Made by a program: the position numbers and the translations under genes. Below, piece by piece: positions 1-9,303 of a DNA stretch of 64,000 nt. The stretch's first letter is position 1, and each line of letters opens with the position of its first letter. The stretch comes from Arachidicoccus ginsenosidivorans (lineage in GTDB: Bacteria > Bacteroidota > Bacteroidia > Chitinophagales > Chitinophagaceae). Location of the stretch: contig NZ_CP042434.1 in NCBI RefSeq assembly GCF_007971385.1, forward strand, positions 62,001 through 126,000, read 5' to 3'. The notes under the pieces were generated by a model. The model made no database searches and had not been told where the DNA came from. It worked only from the letters and a program-made list of their open reading frames with translations.

Positions 1-1650
1 AACCCAGCTTCAAAGGAGCTGCAAGCGTATTTGCACCAACAAGGCAATGAAACATCCATCAGCAATAACTGGATCACTTGTACTTTTGAGGACAATATGC
101 ACCGCATCTGGGTTGGTACGGAAGGAGGCGGATTATGCCTGCAAAACAGCCATTCCGACAGTCTACATAAATTTAAAAAATTTACAGTCCAAGATGGTCT
201 GCCCGCCAATACTATTTACAAAATATTACAGGATGAAAAAGGGCTATTATGGGTCACTACTTCCAGAGGGCTTATGAGTTGGAATACGCATACCAATAAA
301 AAAGAAATTTTCACAACCGCTAATGGGCTGCTCAGCGATCAGTTTAATTACAACTCAGGTTTTAAGGATTCTTCGGGGAGATTATATTTTGGTTGTGTAA
401 AAGGAATGATCAGTTTTAACCCTAACAATTTCTCTGAATCCAAATTTACAGCTCCATTATATATTACCTCCGTTCAAGCAGAAGGAATAGAAATTGCGTC
501 CTGGAATGATTTACTTAATAGCAAGGTTGCTGAGGACAGCAACAGGGATAGGCTTCCTCACTTTATAGAAATTCCTCATAAAAAATCATCTCTAACCATC
601 GAATTTGCAGCACTCTCCTATACTGCTCCTGAAATGCTGCAATATCAATACAAACTCGATGGACTGGATAATAACTGGACGTATCTAAGCAGAAACAGAA
701 AGGTCTATTTTACCAATTTATCCCCTGGTGATTACACTTTTAGGGTAAAATCAACCAATGTAAGCGGTAAATGGAACAACAAGGAAGCCATATTGTATAT
801 AAGAATATTGCCTGCCTTCTGGGAAAGCAATCTTGCCATTGTGCTTTACTGGTTGATTGGTCTAGGGATCTTAACACTTTTATTAAGGAGCTACCACGAC
901 CGACAAAAAGAAAAAAATAAGCGGCTGGTCGAACATATGGCCTATGAAAAAGAAAAAGAGCTTTATGAGGCTAAAATAAACTTTTTCACCCATGTTACAC
1001 ATGAAATTAAAACTCCACTTACTCTAATCAAGGCGCCTTTAGAGAAAATAACCAAGCAAATCGACCAGTATCCTGCCATACAAAAGTATATAAGGATGAT
1101 TCAGCGCAATACTGTCCGGCTTATTGCACTGAGTGAGCAATTATTGGATTTTAGAAAAACCGAAGTTTCTGGTTATAATCTTAAATTTGAAAAGGTTAAT
1201 ATAAGTCAAATTTTAAATGAGATAAAACCAGATTTTAAAGCACTCACAAAGGAAAAAGGATTAAAGTTTAAAATGCAATTGCCTGAGGATTCCATAATAT
1301 TGGAAGCCGATAAGGATGCTTTAACGAAGATTTTGACGAACTTATTAGATAATGGGACTAAATATGCAGATACGAGGCTAGAGGCTATATTAACCGTAAA
1401 TGAAGCGACAAACCAGGTAATATTTAGTACAATTAATGACGGGCCAATAATCGATCCGATGGATAGTGAGCGTATATTTGAGCCATTTGTAAGGATGGAC
1501 ACTGCTAAAAGTAGTTCTGGAGCTGGGTTGGGACTTTCGCTGTGTCGGACGCTTGCAAGATTGCACCACGGTTCATTAAAGCTGGATTCGCAAACAGCCA
1601 CCATTAATAAATTTATTTTGACACTACCCTTGAATCAGAACATAAATTAA
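1..1650 (+). CDS. HTCS-like sensor histidine kinase, 5' end outside window
   Basis: The frame is open to base 1, so the gene starts upstream and the true start is not visible. What remains reads, in order: reg_prop beta-propeller repeats (motifs such as RIWVGTEGGGL and LLWVTTSRGLM), a Y_Y_Y domain (about residues 190-260), one membrane segment (AIVLYWLIGLGILTLLL), a HisKA domain with the H-box HVTHEIKTPLTLI, and a HATPase_c domain ending in GLGLSLCRTLARLHHGSL. This is the periplasmic sensor plus kinase half of a Bacteroidota hybrid two-component system. The G1 box is degenerate (NDGPI instead of DxGxG). The protein stops right after the ATPase domain, so the receiver and AraC domains normally fused in HTCS proteins are absent, and no receiver gene follows. 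It points toward a decayed susC/susD pair. The phosphorelay partner is unknown; the orphan regulator at 58808 is one candidate by inference only. Confidence 0.85.
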   Translation, partial: NPASKELQAYLHQQGNETSISNNWITCTFEDNMHRIWVGTEGGGLCLQNSHSDSLHKFKKFTVQDGLPANTIYKILQDEKGLLWVTTSRGLMSWNTHTNKKEIFTTANGLLSDQFNYNSGFKDSSGRLYFGCVKGMISFNPNNFSESKFTAPLYITSVQAEGIEIASWNDLLNSKVAEDSNRDRLPHFIEIPHKKSSLTIEFAALSYTAPEMLQYQYKLDGLDNNWTYLSRNRKVYFTNLSPGDYTFRVKSTNVSGKWNNKEAILYIRILPAFWESNLAIVLYWLIGLGILTLLLRSYHDRQKEKNKRLVEHMAYEKEKELYEAKINFFTHVTHEIKTPLTLIKAPLEKITKQIDQYPAIQKYIRMIQRNTVRLIALSEQLLDFRKTEVSGYNLKFEKVNISQILNEIKPDFKALTKEKGLKFKMQLPEDSIILEADKDALTKILTNLLDNGTKYADTRLEAILTVNEATNQVIFSTINDGPIIDPMDSERIFEPFVRMDTAKSSSGAGLGLSLCRTLARLHHGSLKLDSQTATINKFILTLPLNQNIN

Positions 1651-1746
1651 AGGCAAAGCTTTAATCAAATGAACAGTAAAATTTCAAACTAAAAATAGCC
1701 AACGTCAAAATTCAAAAGTAACCTTATCACCTTCAATATTTAAAAA

Positions 1747-1795
1747 TGTACCCATCCAGTAACTAAATATCTAACTTTAGCTAAGGATGGGTACA
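1747..1795. terminator. Bidirectional hairpin terminator
   Basis: An 11-bp perfect inverted repeat (TGTACCCATCC at 1747-1757, GGATGGGTACA at 1785-1795) is flanked by A-rich sequence on the left and T-rich on the right. It lies between the convergent sensor kinase and the susD remnant and could end both transcripts. The loop is long (27 nt), which weakens the call. Confidence 0.5.
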
Positions 1796-1860
1796 ATTTT
1801 AAAGAATAAGTAAAGAGTGAGCAATACAAAATCATATTTCCCCACTACTATACCCATAAA

Positions 1861-2955
1861 TTAATATCCCTCATTTTGAGGATATCTAGGACCAGTTATT
1901 ATCCTGTCGATTTGTGATTGTGGAATTGGACGCAAAGTGTGTTTTTCTTCTATATTCGGTGCTGCATCCATGTTATATAATTTTACCCTTTTAATTAATT
2001 GTCCAGAACTTGCCAAATCTAACCACCTGCATTGTTCTCCGCAAAGTTCTCGAGAACGTTCATCATATATTTAATCAAGCGTTACATCAGCTGGTTTAAT
2101 ATCCATTACAGAAGGAGAAATATTAGCTGCGGCTGCCCTTTCCCTAACTATGTTAATATATTTTGCTGCACTTTGTTTATCACCAAGCTGAAAGGCTGCC
2201 TCTGCAGCAAGCAAATAGGTCTCACCTAATCTATAAACAATAACTGGCCTTATAGATACGTCATTTATAGCAGTCCTTTTTGTATCTTGATATTTTAGCA
2301 TGGTGGTGAAAAGTTGAAGGTTGTAATTTCTTGGCGGAACTAGTAAGTATCGGGACGCATCAATTTTGGCATCAGAAACATCCACGCCAGGCATATAAAT
2401 CGCAGTATCACCAACACTATATTTTGGGACACCGTTTTCTTTTGGAATCTTATCAGCACTATTAGCCAACCATACAGACTGAAATGTTTTAAAATACCTA
2501 GTATCGTTTATTTTGTCCGCAAAACAAATATTTGAAAGCCAATCAGTTGGTCTAACCCGAGCATATGGTCTACCATACGCCATGGACCTTATTAATCCAG
2601 GAAAATTTTCATACCCCATTACAAACAAAAAATTAAGCGTATTACTCACATTATTATAAGTAAGATTAGAGGTGTGTTGAACACTAAATAAAACTTCTTT
2701 ATTAGCTTCATTTCCTTCCGCATATACAGAAGCAAAATCAGGTAATAAACCTAGACCTAATGCGTCAACATTATCAAGAACAGATTTAGCAGCATTATAA
2801 GCATTCTTAAAATCATCTGATTTTTTCGCTGAAGAATATCCCCTTGCCAGATATACTTTCGCAAGTAGGTGCTTAGCGGCAGCCGCAGTTGCCTTCCCCA
2901 GGAGTACATCGTTATCCATAGGGCTTGCTGGTAATACTTGTATGGCATCCTATAA
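1861..2955 (-). pseudogene. SusD/RagB-like glycan-binding lipoprotein, decayed remnant
   Basis: The minus strand reads as the C-terminal two thirds of a SusD-family protein, from DAIQVLPASPMDNDVLLGKA near 2952 down to a C-terminus ending RIITGPRYPQNEGY at 1861. Typical SusD features are visible: an alpha-helical TPR-like stretch (AKHLLAKVYLARGYS) and the late YLLAAEAAFQLG and ERSRELCGEQCRWLDLA motifs. Two lesions make it a pseudogene. An in-frame TAA at 2071-2073 interrupts the frame just before the conserved DERSREL motif, and the N-terminal part, including the signal peptide and lipobox, is missing. The remaining 5' end sits about 10 bases from the stop codon of the susC remnant, so a deletion fused the end of susC to the middle of susD. 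Confidence 0.85.
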
Positions 2956-2965
2956 TCTTAAAATT

Positions 2966-3204
2966 TTAAAATGAGATATTTAGGCCAAAAAGTAGTGATT
3001 TTATTGCGGGAAGATCAGTACCGAGGCTGCCAGCTGCCTCTGGATCAATTCCATGAAACTTATTGACTAAAGGCAAAAACAAGATAAACGCGTCATTTAA
3101 TGTAGCATAAAACCGATGCCGATCCAACCAAGGTTAACTTAAGACTTCTCGCTAGTGCGGAATCTTCTGCTGTGTTTTGCCAAATACCTAATCTTTTATA
3201 CTTA
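2966..3204 (-). pseudogene. SusC-like TonB-dependent transporter, 3' remnant
   Basis: Minus strand. Just inside the IS left end the sequence reads YKRLGIWQNTAED, the usual SusC motif that follows the mid-barrel NSLYN segment. After SLKLTL the frame jumps (deletion plus frameshift) to ATLNDAFILF and then FHGIDPEAAGSLGTDLPAIK with the C-terminal LLFGLNISF and a TAA at 2966-2968. The other half of the same gene lies beyond the insertion element at 5086-5600. Removing the element and one copy of the 6-bp duplication restores LYNYKRLGIW, so the transposon hit a susC gene that has since lost much of its length. Confidence 0.8.
3199..3204. repeat. Left target-site duplication of ISNCY-like element
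   Basis: TACTTA here and TAATTA at 5080-5085 flank the element and differ at one base. They are read as a slightly decayed 6-bp target duplication because joining the flanks restores a continuous SusC reading frame. Confidence 0.55.
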
Positions 3205-3341
3205 GTCTCTGCCAGAAAAATCCTTAAAAGCTGATCCCGCTTGAGTTTCAGCAAATTTATCAGCTCGAAAGTTATCCACACTGGTGGATAATTAATTTAT
3301 ATTAATAATATATATTTCATTTATTATCAGTATAAATTGAT

Positions 3342-3349
3342 TATATTTG
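3342..3349 (+). promoter_or_regulatory. Bacteroidota-type -7 element upstream of transposase
   Basis: TATATTTG matches the Bacteroidota -7 consensus TAnnTTTG and lies 38 bases before the transposase ATG. No convincing -33 TTTG box was found, so this is a weak call. Confidence 0.35.
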
Positions 3350-3387
3350 TCGTATAATAGTTAACCCTCCCTTAATATTTTTCAATT

Positions 3388-4865
3388 ATGCGTCAAAGAT
3401 TCGAGCAAAAAACCACTCTTAGGACCCTTCCGATAGCGGATGCAAATTTGAATTTCAAGAGCCGGGATGAGTTGCCACCGATATTCAAGGCACTCCAATT
3501 TATCTTTACGACACCCGAGTTAAATGAAAATGTGTTTGAGATTCTGGAGAAAAGGGTGTTCCCAAAAGCTAAAAAGAAAGTAGGCAGAAAAGGAATGGAT
3601 TTATGGCACGTGCTTGTTCTAGCAGTGGTAAGACATGCCATGGGAACAGATTGGGACAAGCTTCACTATATGGCCAATAGTGATAGATATACCAGGAGTA
3701 TAATGGGCGTGTATCAGACGGGCTTTTCAGATGACAATATAGAATTTAACTATCAAACCATATTGGATAACGTAAGCCTGTTAGATGAAGAGACTTTAAG
3801 GGAAATCAATGGAGTTGTAGTGGAAGCAGGCTACTCCATCATAAAAAAAAAGAGGAAGAGCTTCGTCTAAAAACAGATAGTTATGCCATTGAAAAGGATG
3901 TTGATTTTCCAACGGACCTCGGCCTGCTTTGGGACAGTTGTCGTAAGATATTTGATTTAGTAGAATCCCTTAAGGAAGAAGTTTCTAATATAAAGGGCTG
4001 GCGTAAACTTAAGTCAAATTATAGTAAGTTGAAAGCGCAGTACCGGGCTACGATGTTCCAGGTATATAAGGGCAAGACAGCTGAGAAGAAGAAAGCTTCT
4101 GTAGAGGACTACCTTAAGAAGGCAAATGAATTGATCGAAAAAACCAACGGCATCCTTTATAATAATAAACTGGTTCTAAATAGCAAGGCCATCGTCATTT
4201 TAATCGCCCTTAGAACCTTTAGAGATTATGCGATGACCTTTACCAATCAGATCGATCGCCGCTTGTTAAAAGGAGAAACGATTCCATCTGAAGAAAAGAG
4301 ATATTCCATATTTGAACCAGATACGGAATGGCTGACCAAAGGAAAAGCCAATAATAAAGTAGAACTTGGACATCTGTTCCTTGTTACAACTGACCAATAC
4401 CAGTTCATTGTAGATTATAAGGTCATGTATGATGAACGTGATGCTGCTCAGGTTCCAAGCCTAGTGGAGCGCCTTGAAAAAATATATCCCAATAAAGACA
4501 TCAGTAGCATTAGTTTTGATAAAGGGTTTTATAGTTTTGAAAATCTGGAAACACTAGAAGCTTCCAAAATAAAGAAGATCATCCTTCCCAAAAAAGGTAA
4601 AAAGAACAAAGAAGAAAAAAAGAAAGAGGCTGAAGCTGAGTTCGTAAAACTCAGACATAAACATAGTGCTGTAGAAAGCAATATCAATATGTTGGAGCAT
4701 CATGGATTAGGCAAATGTATGGACAAAGGAGTGAAAGGCTTCAACCGATATGCAGGGATAAGCGTCTTGGCTCACAATCTACATATTCTAGGCAACCTTC
4801 TGGAAAAACAAAAACAAAAGCCAACACGTAAAAGGCAAAAGCCAGCTGTAAGAGAAGCAGCCTAA
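3388..4865 (+). CDS. ISNCY-family-like DDE transposase in two overlapping frames
   Basis: The first frame (3388-3870, 160 aa) starts MRQRFEQKTTLRTLPIADAN and ends soon after an A9G run at 3843-3852. The second frame (-1) is open from that run to 4865 and continues the protein with EELRLKTDSYAIEKDVDFPT. Joined, the product is about 490 residues, as expected for this Bacteroidota transposase group. Likely catalytic acids lie in KTDSY, SFDKGFYSF and SAVESNINMLEHHG, followed by a basic C-tail. The switch in an A-tract followed by G could be programmed -1 frameshifting, which is common in insertion sequences, or a single-base indel that inactivates the element. The sequence alone does not decide. 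Family assignment is by recognition of the conserved N-terminal and RHKHSAVESNIN regions. Confidence 0.8.
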
Positions 4866-4870
4866 AAGCC

Positions 4871-4904
4871 CCCCACTGAAGCCTCCAAAAGCATCTCAGT
4901 GGGG
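4871..4904 (+). terminator. Hairpin after the transposase
   Basis: CCCCACTGA (4871-4879) pairs with TCAGTGGGG (4896-4904) with a 16-nt loop, starting six bases after the transposase stop codon. There is no clear T-run after it, so it may be a transcript-stabilising or read-through-blocking structure rather than a classic intrinsic terminator. Confidence 0.5.
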
Positions 4905-4958
4905 ATGGTATGCCCATAATACAAGGATACTTGTAATTTAGAGCCTAAAATGGCATCA

Positions 4959-4990
4959 TATTATATATTATATATTATATATTATAATAT
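4959..4990. repeat. TATTATA tandem repeat, four units
   Basis: Four perfect copies of the 7-mer TATTATA plus ATAT, inside the insertion element between transposase and right end. Function unknown. The tract can form cruciforms and is prone to copy-number slippage. Confidence 0.8.
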
Positions 4991-5015
4991 GTGATAGTTT
5001 TGAAAAAAAATTTTT

Positions 5016-5030
5016 GAGGCCAAAGGCCTC
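5016..5030. terminator. Short GC hairpin near IS right end
   Basis: GAGGCC-AAA-GGCCTC, a 6-bp perfect stem with a 3-nt loop, preceded by an A8T5 run and followed by CTTTATTT. It could act as a bidirectional terminator shielding the element from outside transcription. Confidence 0.45.
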
Positions 5031-5085
5031 CTTTATTTGATGCTAAAATTTTAAAACTACCTCATTTTCTGACAGACACTAATTA

Positions 5086-5600
5086 TATAGGCTATTTATC
5101 GGGTAACCCACAAACCGGTTACTTCCGATATCCTCTGTTACGCCAGAAGACAAAGCGGTAATTTTATTCCTATTAAGGCTAACGCTCAGATTCGTAGTCC
5201 AACCGAAAGTGCTTCTACTTACGGGCTTAAAATTAATCGAAGTCAGTCCGAATTCAATCCCTTTGTTTTCGGTTTTGCCAACATTAGCAAAAAATTGTGA
5301 GCTGTAACCTGTAGTGATAGGTAAATTTTGTGGCAAGATGATGCTTGTCGTTTACTGATGATAGAAACCAATTGAACCATTTATTCTGTTTTCAAAGAGC
5401 GCAAAATCCATTCCTGCGTTTATTGATTATGTATATTCCCAGCCTAGATTTGGATTTGGTATATTAACAGGATATGTACCTGTAACATTTGTACTTCCAT
5501 AATTACAATTTATGGCAGCAAGGCCACCAAGCGTCTGATAAGGAGCAACCGCTGCATTACCCACCTCTCCATAGCTCAAACGATTAAACTATTGAATCGG
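5086..5600 (-). pseudogene. SusC-like TonB-dependent transporter, 5'-proximal remnant
   Basis: Minus strand, upstream half of the gene cut by the ISNCY-like element. Readable pieces in order: LSYGEVGNAAVAPYQTLGGL, IPNPNLGWEYT, INAGMDFALFENRINGSI, LPITTGYSSQFFANVGKTEN, KGIEFGLTSINF and FVGYPINSLYN ending at the insertion point. These are standard SusC barrel motifs. In-frame stops interrupt the frame at several points, for example within the stretch after LGWEYT, and the signal peptide, carboxypeptidase-like domain and plug are gone. The gene was therefore degenerate independently of the insertion. With the remnant at 2966-3204 it forms a dead susC-susD pair next to the live one starting at 13771. 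Confidence 0.8.
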
Positions 5601-5999
5601 AAGTTAATTATGTACGAACCCTAGTTCATATTTGACATTATCGGTGTGTATAAAAATCCCCTGTCGGATACGGGTTTCAACACCTATGTACACTGCGTCC
5701 AGTTGGGGATATTTATTATGTTTTATGCAAAAATATCTCTACATACTTAACAAATGTGGATAACACTAGCCATAAATTATGATTTTACGCCAATACTATT
5801 GGAATTGCCCGCTGTTTTTGAGGGAATACGAAGAAACCTTAGAAAAAAATCAAGGAAGATCATTAACAAAATAAGAAAACCTGAATACATTTTATTACAA
5901 CCACTCTTTTTGAAAAAAGGATGAACTAAATATAGCTGATTAGCCCCCAATCATTAAAACCACCATGAAAAACAGAAGGTTTTCACATAAAACAAATTT
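5601..5999. other. Gene-poor remnant region
   Basis: No intact gene. On the minus strand a run of about 44 codons (about 5610-5745) reads YPQLDAVYIGVETRIRQGIF and continues to a stop. I do not recognise it; it may be further decayed DNA belonging to the dead PUL. Nothing else is supportable before the hairpin at 6000. Confidence 0.4.
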
Positions 6000-6049
6000 A
6001 ATACCCAGTCATCAACCAGATTAATTAAATCTGGTGATGACCGGGTATT
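6000..6049 (-). terminator. Strong terminator hairpin after the PUL operon
   Basis: A long inverted repeat, CCCAGTCATCAACCAGATT against AATCTGGTGATGACCGGG with one bulged A and one mismatch, extended by AATA/TATT on the outside. It lies 34 bases after the stop of the minus-strand lipoprotein gene and is followed in that direction by a T-rich stretch. It probably ends the operon that starts at 13771. Confidence 0.7.
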
Positions 6050-6082
6050 ACTTATATATCCATTACAAACAAACCAAACTCT

Positions 6083-7093
6083 TTACCACTGTATTTGCTG
6101 ATCCTCGTCTGGAATCAACGTATTTAAATCTCGCTGCATAGTTAGCGTACCATTGACCCTGTATTTTAGCCGTTGTCCGGGAACAGTATTATAATCTTCA
6201 AATTGGTAATCCACGTATAATGTATAATACTTGTGTATCATATAAGGTTGTTTAGGATCTTGCTCTTCTTCTATGGTATAATAGGATTGATTGCTACCTA
6301 GTTTGAAATTATTATATTCTTGATTATCACTCCATAGTTCTAATTTTCGTTTCTGAATATCAATGGAATCATTGGTGAATTTCATAAAGACTTTGTAATT
6401 CTTTCGATCCAAATAATCGATATCTCTTGTACCCGCATAAATAAAAATAGTACTATCGTCAACAACGAATGTTCTATGGGTATTTATTGTCAATGGGTCT
6501 GTATCGTCCCCTAAATAAATCTTATATAAAGTACCTCCATAAGTCCCAGAATAATCATTAAAGGGGTTAATACGTAACATAGCTCTTCGGTAAGTTTTAT
6601 TGGGATTTGCTTTATAATCATAGGCAGATGAGTCAATTATCTGCAGGGGCAGCACCCATTTATCTGATTGATCCAAATCCCCTAAAGTAAAATCAATTGG
6701 AATAGTCGCTGTACTTTGCCCGGCGGGAATCTCAATGGTGGACGGCATACTATAATATTTAGGATCTAGTTGCTTAAAATAGAGTTCCTGGCGGTCTCCA
6801 TATTGTTCATGATTTAAAATAGCCAAAGTATCAGGGTCTAAACCAATATGAACAATACGATCTTTTGAATTATTGGTTGATCCGCTTATAATAACTGGTA
6901 ATTCGTAACGTACTTTCCCTTCTGGATTATAACGAACATAGGCCCAAGTAACACCCTGCGTATTGGGTTCAGCTTTAAAGGAGGCCATTTGTTCAAATTG
7001 TTCAACCTTCCAGGAGTCATTACAAGATATAAATATAAGGCCCATTGCCACCGTAAAGGCCAAAAGTGATCTAATTAAATACTTATTCATCAT
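6083..7093 (-). CDS. DUF1735/DUF4361-like surface glycan-binding lipoprotein
   Basis: The 336-residue product begins with a lipoprotein signal peptide (hydrophobic stretch ending in LIFISC, Cys about 24), so it is expected to be membrane anchored. An N-terminal beta-sandwich (about residues 40-160, with MPSTIEIPAGQSTATIPIDF) resembles DUF1735. The C-terminal half (YSGTYGGTLYKIYL onward) resembles the lipocalin-like DUF4361 found in SusE-position proteins. The gene is last in the operon, 116 bases after SusD. By position and architecture it is likely a surface glycan-binding protein that helps SusD hold oligosaccharide for SusC. Ligand unknown. No lesion seen. Confidence 0.75.
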   Translation of the reverse strand: MMNKYLIRSLLAFTVAMGLIFISCNDSWKVEQFEQMASFKAEPNTQGVTWAYVRYNPEGKVRYELPVIISGSTNNSKDRIVHIGLDPDTLAILNHEQYGDRQELYFKQLDPKYYSMPSTIEIPAGQSTATIPIDFTLGDLDQSDKWVLPLQIIDSSAYDYKANPNKTYRRAMLRINPFNDYSGTYGGTLYKIYLGDDTDPLTINTHRTFVVDDSTIFIYAGTRDIDYLDRKNYKVFMKFTNDSIDIQKRKLELWSDNQEYNNFKLGSNQSYYTIEEEQDPKQPYMIHKYYTLYVDYQFEDYNTVPGQRLKYRVNGTLTMQRDLNTLIPDEDQQIQW

Positions 7094-7209
7094 TATTTTT
7101 TTAATTTAATTGTAATAAGACACATGCTTATTAAAACAACCATTACAAATTTTATTCGTCGATTTCCATAGGTCGAACCAATTACTGCAAAATATTGTAT
7201 AGGTAATTA

Positions 7210-9291
7210 TTATTCAGGATAAGTCCAACCTGGATTTTGTGTCAATTCCTTATTGCGTTTTAATTCCGTAAAATCAATTGGCCAAAACCACATCTTTAAA
7301 GTAAAAATGGATGGCATGGAAGGAATTGCAACTGGCGTATGGAAAAGAACCGCCTGATCTCTAGTAGAATAAGCATTACATCCATAAACTGGAGCTGCTT
7401 CTTCTTGGGGAGCATCTGTCCAACGACGCAAATCAAAATAACGCTGTCCTTCGGCAAATAATTCGATCTGGCGTTCTCTTTTAATTTTAATCCGGAACTT
7501 GTCTCTATCAGCATAAACTTCACTAGAATAGTCTGGCAAGCCAGCACGAATCCGAATTGGCTGGACACCGGCTTTCATCTCATCAATATTGCGTGTGATA
7601 ACATGTGTTTTCTTACCATCCCATGAAGGTATAGAATAAGACGTCCCGCTCAATTCATTTAATGCCTCAGCATAATTCAATAAAACCTCCGCATACCTGA
7701 TAGCTGGATCCACTTTTTTTACCATTCTACCCTGGTCGTAGGCCGTTACCGCTACATTACTGATATCATCTGGATTGATGTATTTTTTTATGCCGATACC
7801 AGATCTTGGCCAATAAGTAGTATTTTTATACCCATTAGGGTCACCACGGTAATAAAATATCTGAACATTCTTTTTTTCATCATTTTCAGTAGTGGCATTC
7901 AAAAAATTCCAGGTGGATCCATTATAAGACACAGAAGCGTAAAATCGAGGTTCCCGTTGTACATACTGCTTACTTACTCCAACACCCAGTGGGCCTAGTT
8001 CAGGATAATCAGCTAAATCATCAATTGTCACAAAATCAGTCGGGCGAGGCCGTGTATTAAAGCGATCTTTATAAATCGGTAAATTACTGTACATACTATT
8101 CATGCCTGGTATATCTGTGCCATCATTCATGTAATAGGCATCCGCTTGCTTTTGGGTCATACCATGTGAATTATAGCCCTTTCCTTCAAGACGTGGTAAT
8201 TGATGCAATACAAGTACATTAATACCTTCGGAGCCTTGATTCTGACCATGCGTAAAAATCAATTCAGGATTTTCAAAAGCCTGTACCTCTCCATTAAAAA
8301 TTGAACGATAGGATTCAAAAGGATCAATATCTTTCCACCCATTTGGCCAATTACTATTTGAAAACTGGGGATCAAAAGGAGGTGTTACGGTCGGAGGATA
8401 GGCTATATCTCCAGTCTCACGACGATAGGCGACATATAAATGGTACCTACCCAAATCAATCACATCTTTAGCAGCAGCTGCTGCTCTTGCCCATTTAGAC
8501 TCATCATAGGTAGGGGATAATAAAGGATTGCCTTGTCTGTCTTTCATTGCCGCCGCCACCGCAGCAGGCGCCTTTCCATTAGCCAGAGGACTTGCTGCAT
8601 ACAACAACACTCTTGCCCTTAGTGCTAATGCCGCTCCTCTAGTCGGCCGGGCAATTTGCTGAATACCTTCACTAAGTGGAAGCGTTTTGGCTGCCTCGGC
8701 CATTTCAGTGGCAATATATTCCGCACACTCTTCATAGGTGTTCCTTTTTTGCGCTATCTCGTCGTATTCCTTGGTATAGTCAATCCCTTCATCAGGTACA
8801 ATAGGAACGGGGCCAAAGACTTTAAGCAGCTCCCAATAAAAATAGGCACGCAAAAATCTAGCTTGGCCTTTCATATCGGCGATTTCTTCTTTGGAAAGTT
8901 CTTTGTTTATGTCAATATTTTGTAAAAAAACAGAAGCTTGCCTAATTCCTAGATATGCAGTATTCCATATTTGCAGGCTTTCTCCATGAACTCCACTTTC
9001 AGTATATTGTCCATTTTTCCACCTTTTGTAGCCATCAGATTCATCGCCATAATACATATCATCTGCAAAATTGAAGGGCACTTTTTTCTTGCTGGCAACA
9101 TCCTGCATATAGTCACTTCCTAAAAAATAATAAGCCCTGGCCAACCACCTGTTGGCATAATCAGAATTAGTGAATACATCCTCTGTAGACATGCGTTCAT
9201 CAAACAGGTAGTCAGAATCCAGATACTTCGAACAACCACTTAACATAAAGCTGATGCTCGTAATTGATAATAAAATTATTAATTTTTTCAT
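7210..9291 (-). CDS. SusD/RagB-family outer-membrane glycan-binding lipoprotein
   Basis: A full-length 693-residue SusD homologue. The N-terminus MKKLIILLSITSISFMLSGC is a lipoprotein signal with Cys20. TPR-like helical motifs follow (DMKGQARFLRAYFYWELLKVFGP broken over about residues 135-160, ALALRARVLLYAASP near 225), then the C-terminal SusD region with IRYAEVLLNYAEALNEL and ERQIELFAEGQRYFDLRRW. SusD proteins cap the SusC barrel on the cell surface and bind incoming oligosaccharides. The gene starts 12 bases after the SusC stop, consistent with co-transcription. It is longer than the usual 500-600 residues, which is common for SusD proteins of PULs that handle complex glycans. Confidence 0.93.
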   Translation of the reverse strand: MKKLIILLSITSISFMLSGCSKYLDSDYLFDERMSTEDVFTNSDYANRWLARAYYFLGSDYMQDVASKKKVPFNFADDMYYGDESDGYKRWKNGQYTESGVHGESLQIWNTAYLGIRQASVFLQNIDINKELSKEEIADMKGQARFLRAYFYWELLKVFGPVPIVPDEGIDYTKEYDEIAQKRNTYEECAEYIATEMAEAAKTLPLSEGIQQIARPTRGAALALRARVLLYAASPLANGKAPAAVAAAMKDRQGNPLLSPTYDESKWARAAAAAKDVIDLGRYHLYVAYRRETGDIAYPPTVTPPFDPQFSNSNWPNGWKDIDPFESYRSIFNGEVQAFENPELIFTHGQNQGSEGINVLVLHQLPRLEGKGYNSHGMTQKQADAYYMNDGTDIPGMNSMYSNLPIYKDRFNTRPRPTDFVTIDDLADYPELGPLGVGVSKQYVQREPRFYASVSYNGSTWNFLNATTENDEKKNVQIFYYRGDPNGYKNTTYWPRSGIGIKKYINPDDISNVAVTAYDQGRMVKKVDPAIRYAEVLLNYAEALNELSGTSYSIPSWDGKKTHVITRNIDEMKAGVQPIRIRAGLPDYSSEVYADRDKFRIKIKRERQIELFAEGQRYFDLRRWTDAPQEEAAPVYGCNAYSTRDQAVLFHTPVAIPSMPSIFTLKMWFWPIDFTELKRNKELTQNPGWTYPE

Positions 9292-9303
9292 TTCTTTCTA
9301 TTT

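Larger units (their letters stand above)
3205..5079 (+). mobile_element. ISNCY-like insertion sequence (about 1875 bp)
   Basis: The ends carry imperfect terminal inverted repeats: left GTCTCTGCCAGAAAA (from 3205), right, read inward on the minus strand, GTGTCTGTCAGAAAA (from 5079), 13 of 15 bases matching. The element carries one transposase gene in two frames (3388-4865), a promoter-like TATATTTG, a hairpin just after the transposase, a TA-rich tandem repeat and a second short hairpin near the right end. It is inserted in a SusC gene that is itself decayed. Ends were deduced from the inverted repeats plus SusC continuity, not from a database, so exact borders may be off by a few bases. Confidence 0.8.

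Noticed and set aside
3093..3281. 62-codon minus-strand frame as a small gene
   Set aside because: It joins IS-end sequence to a SusC fragment (YKRLGIWQ) and to a shifted frame; it is a by-product of the insertion and deletion.
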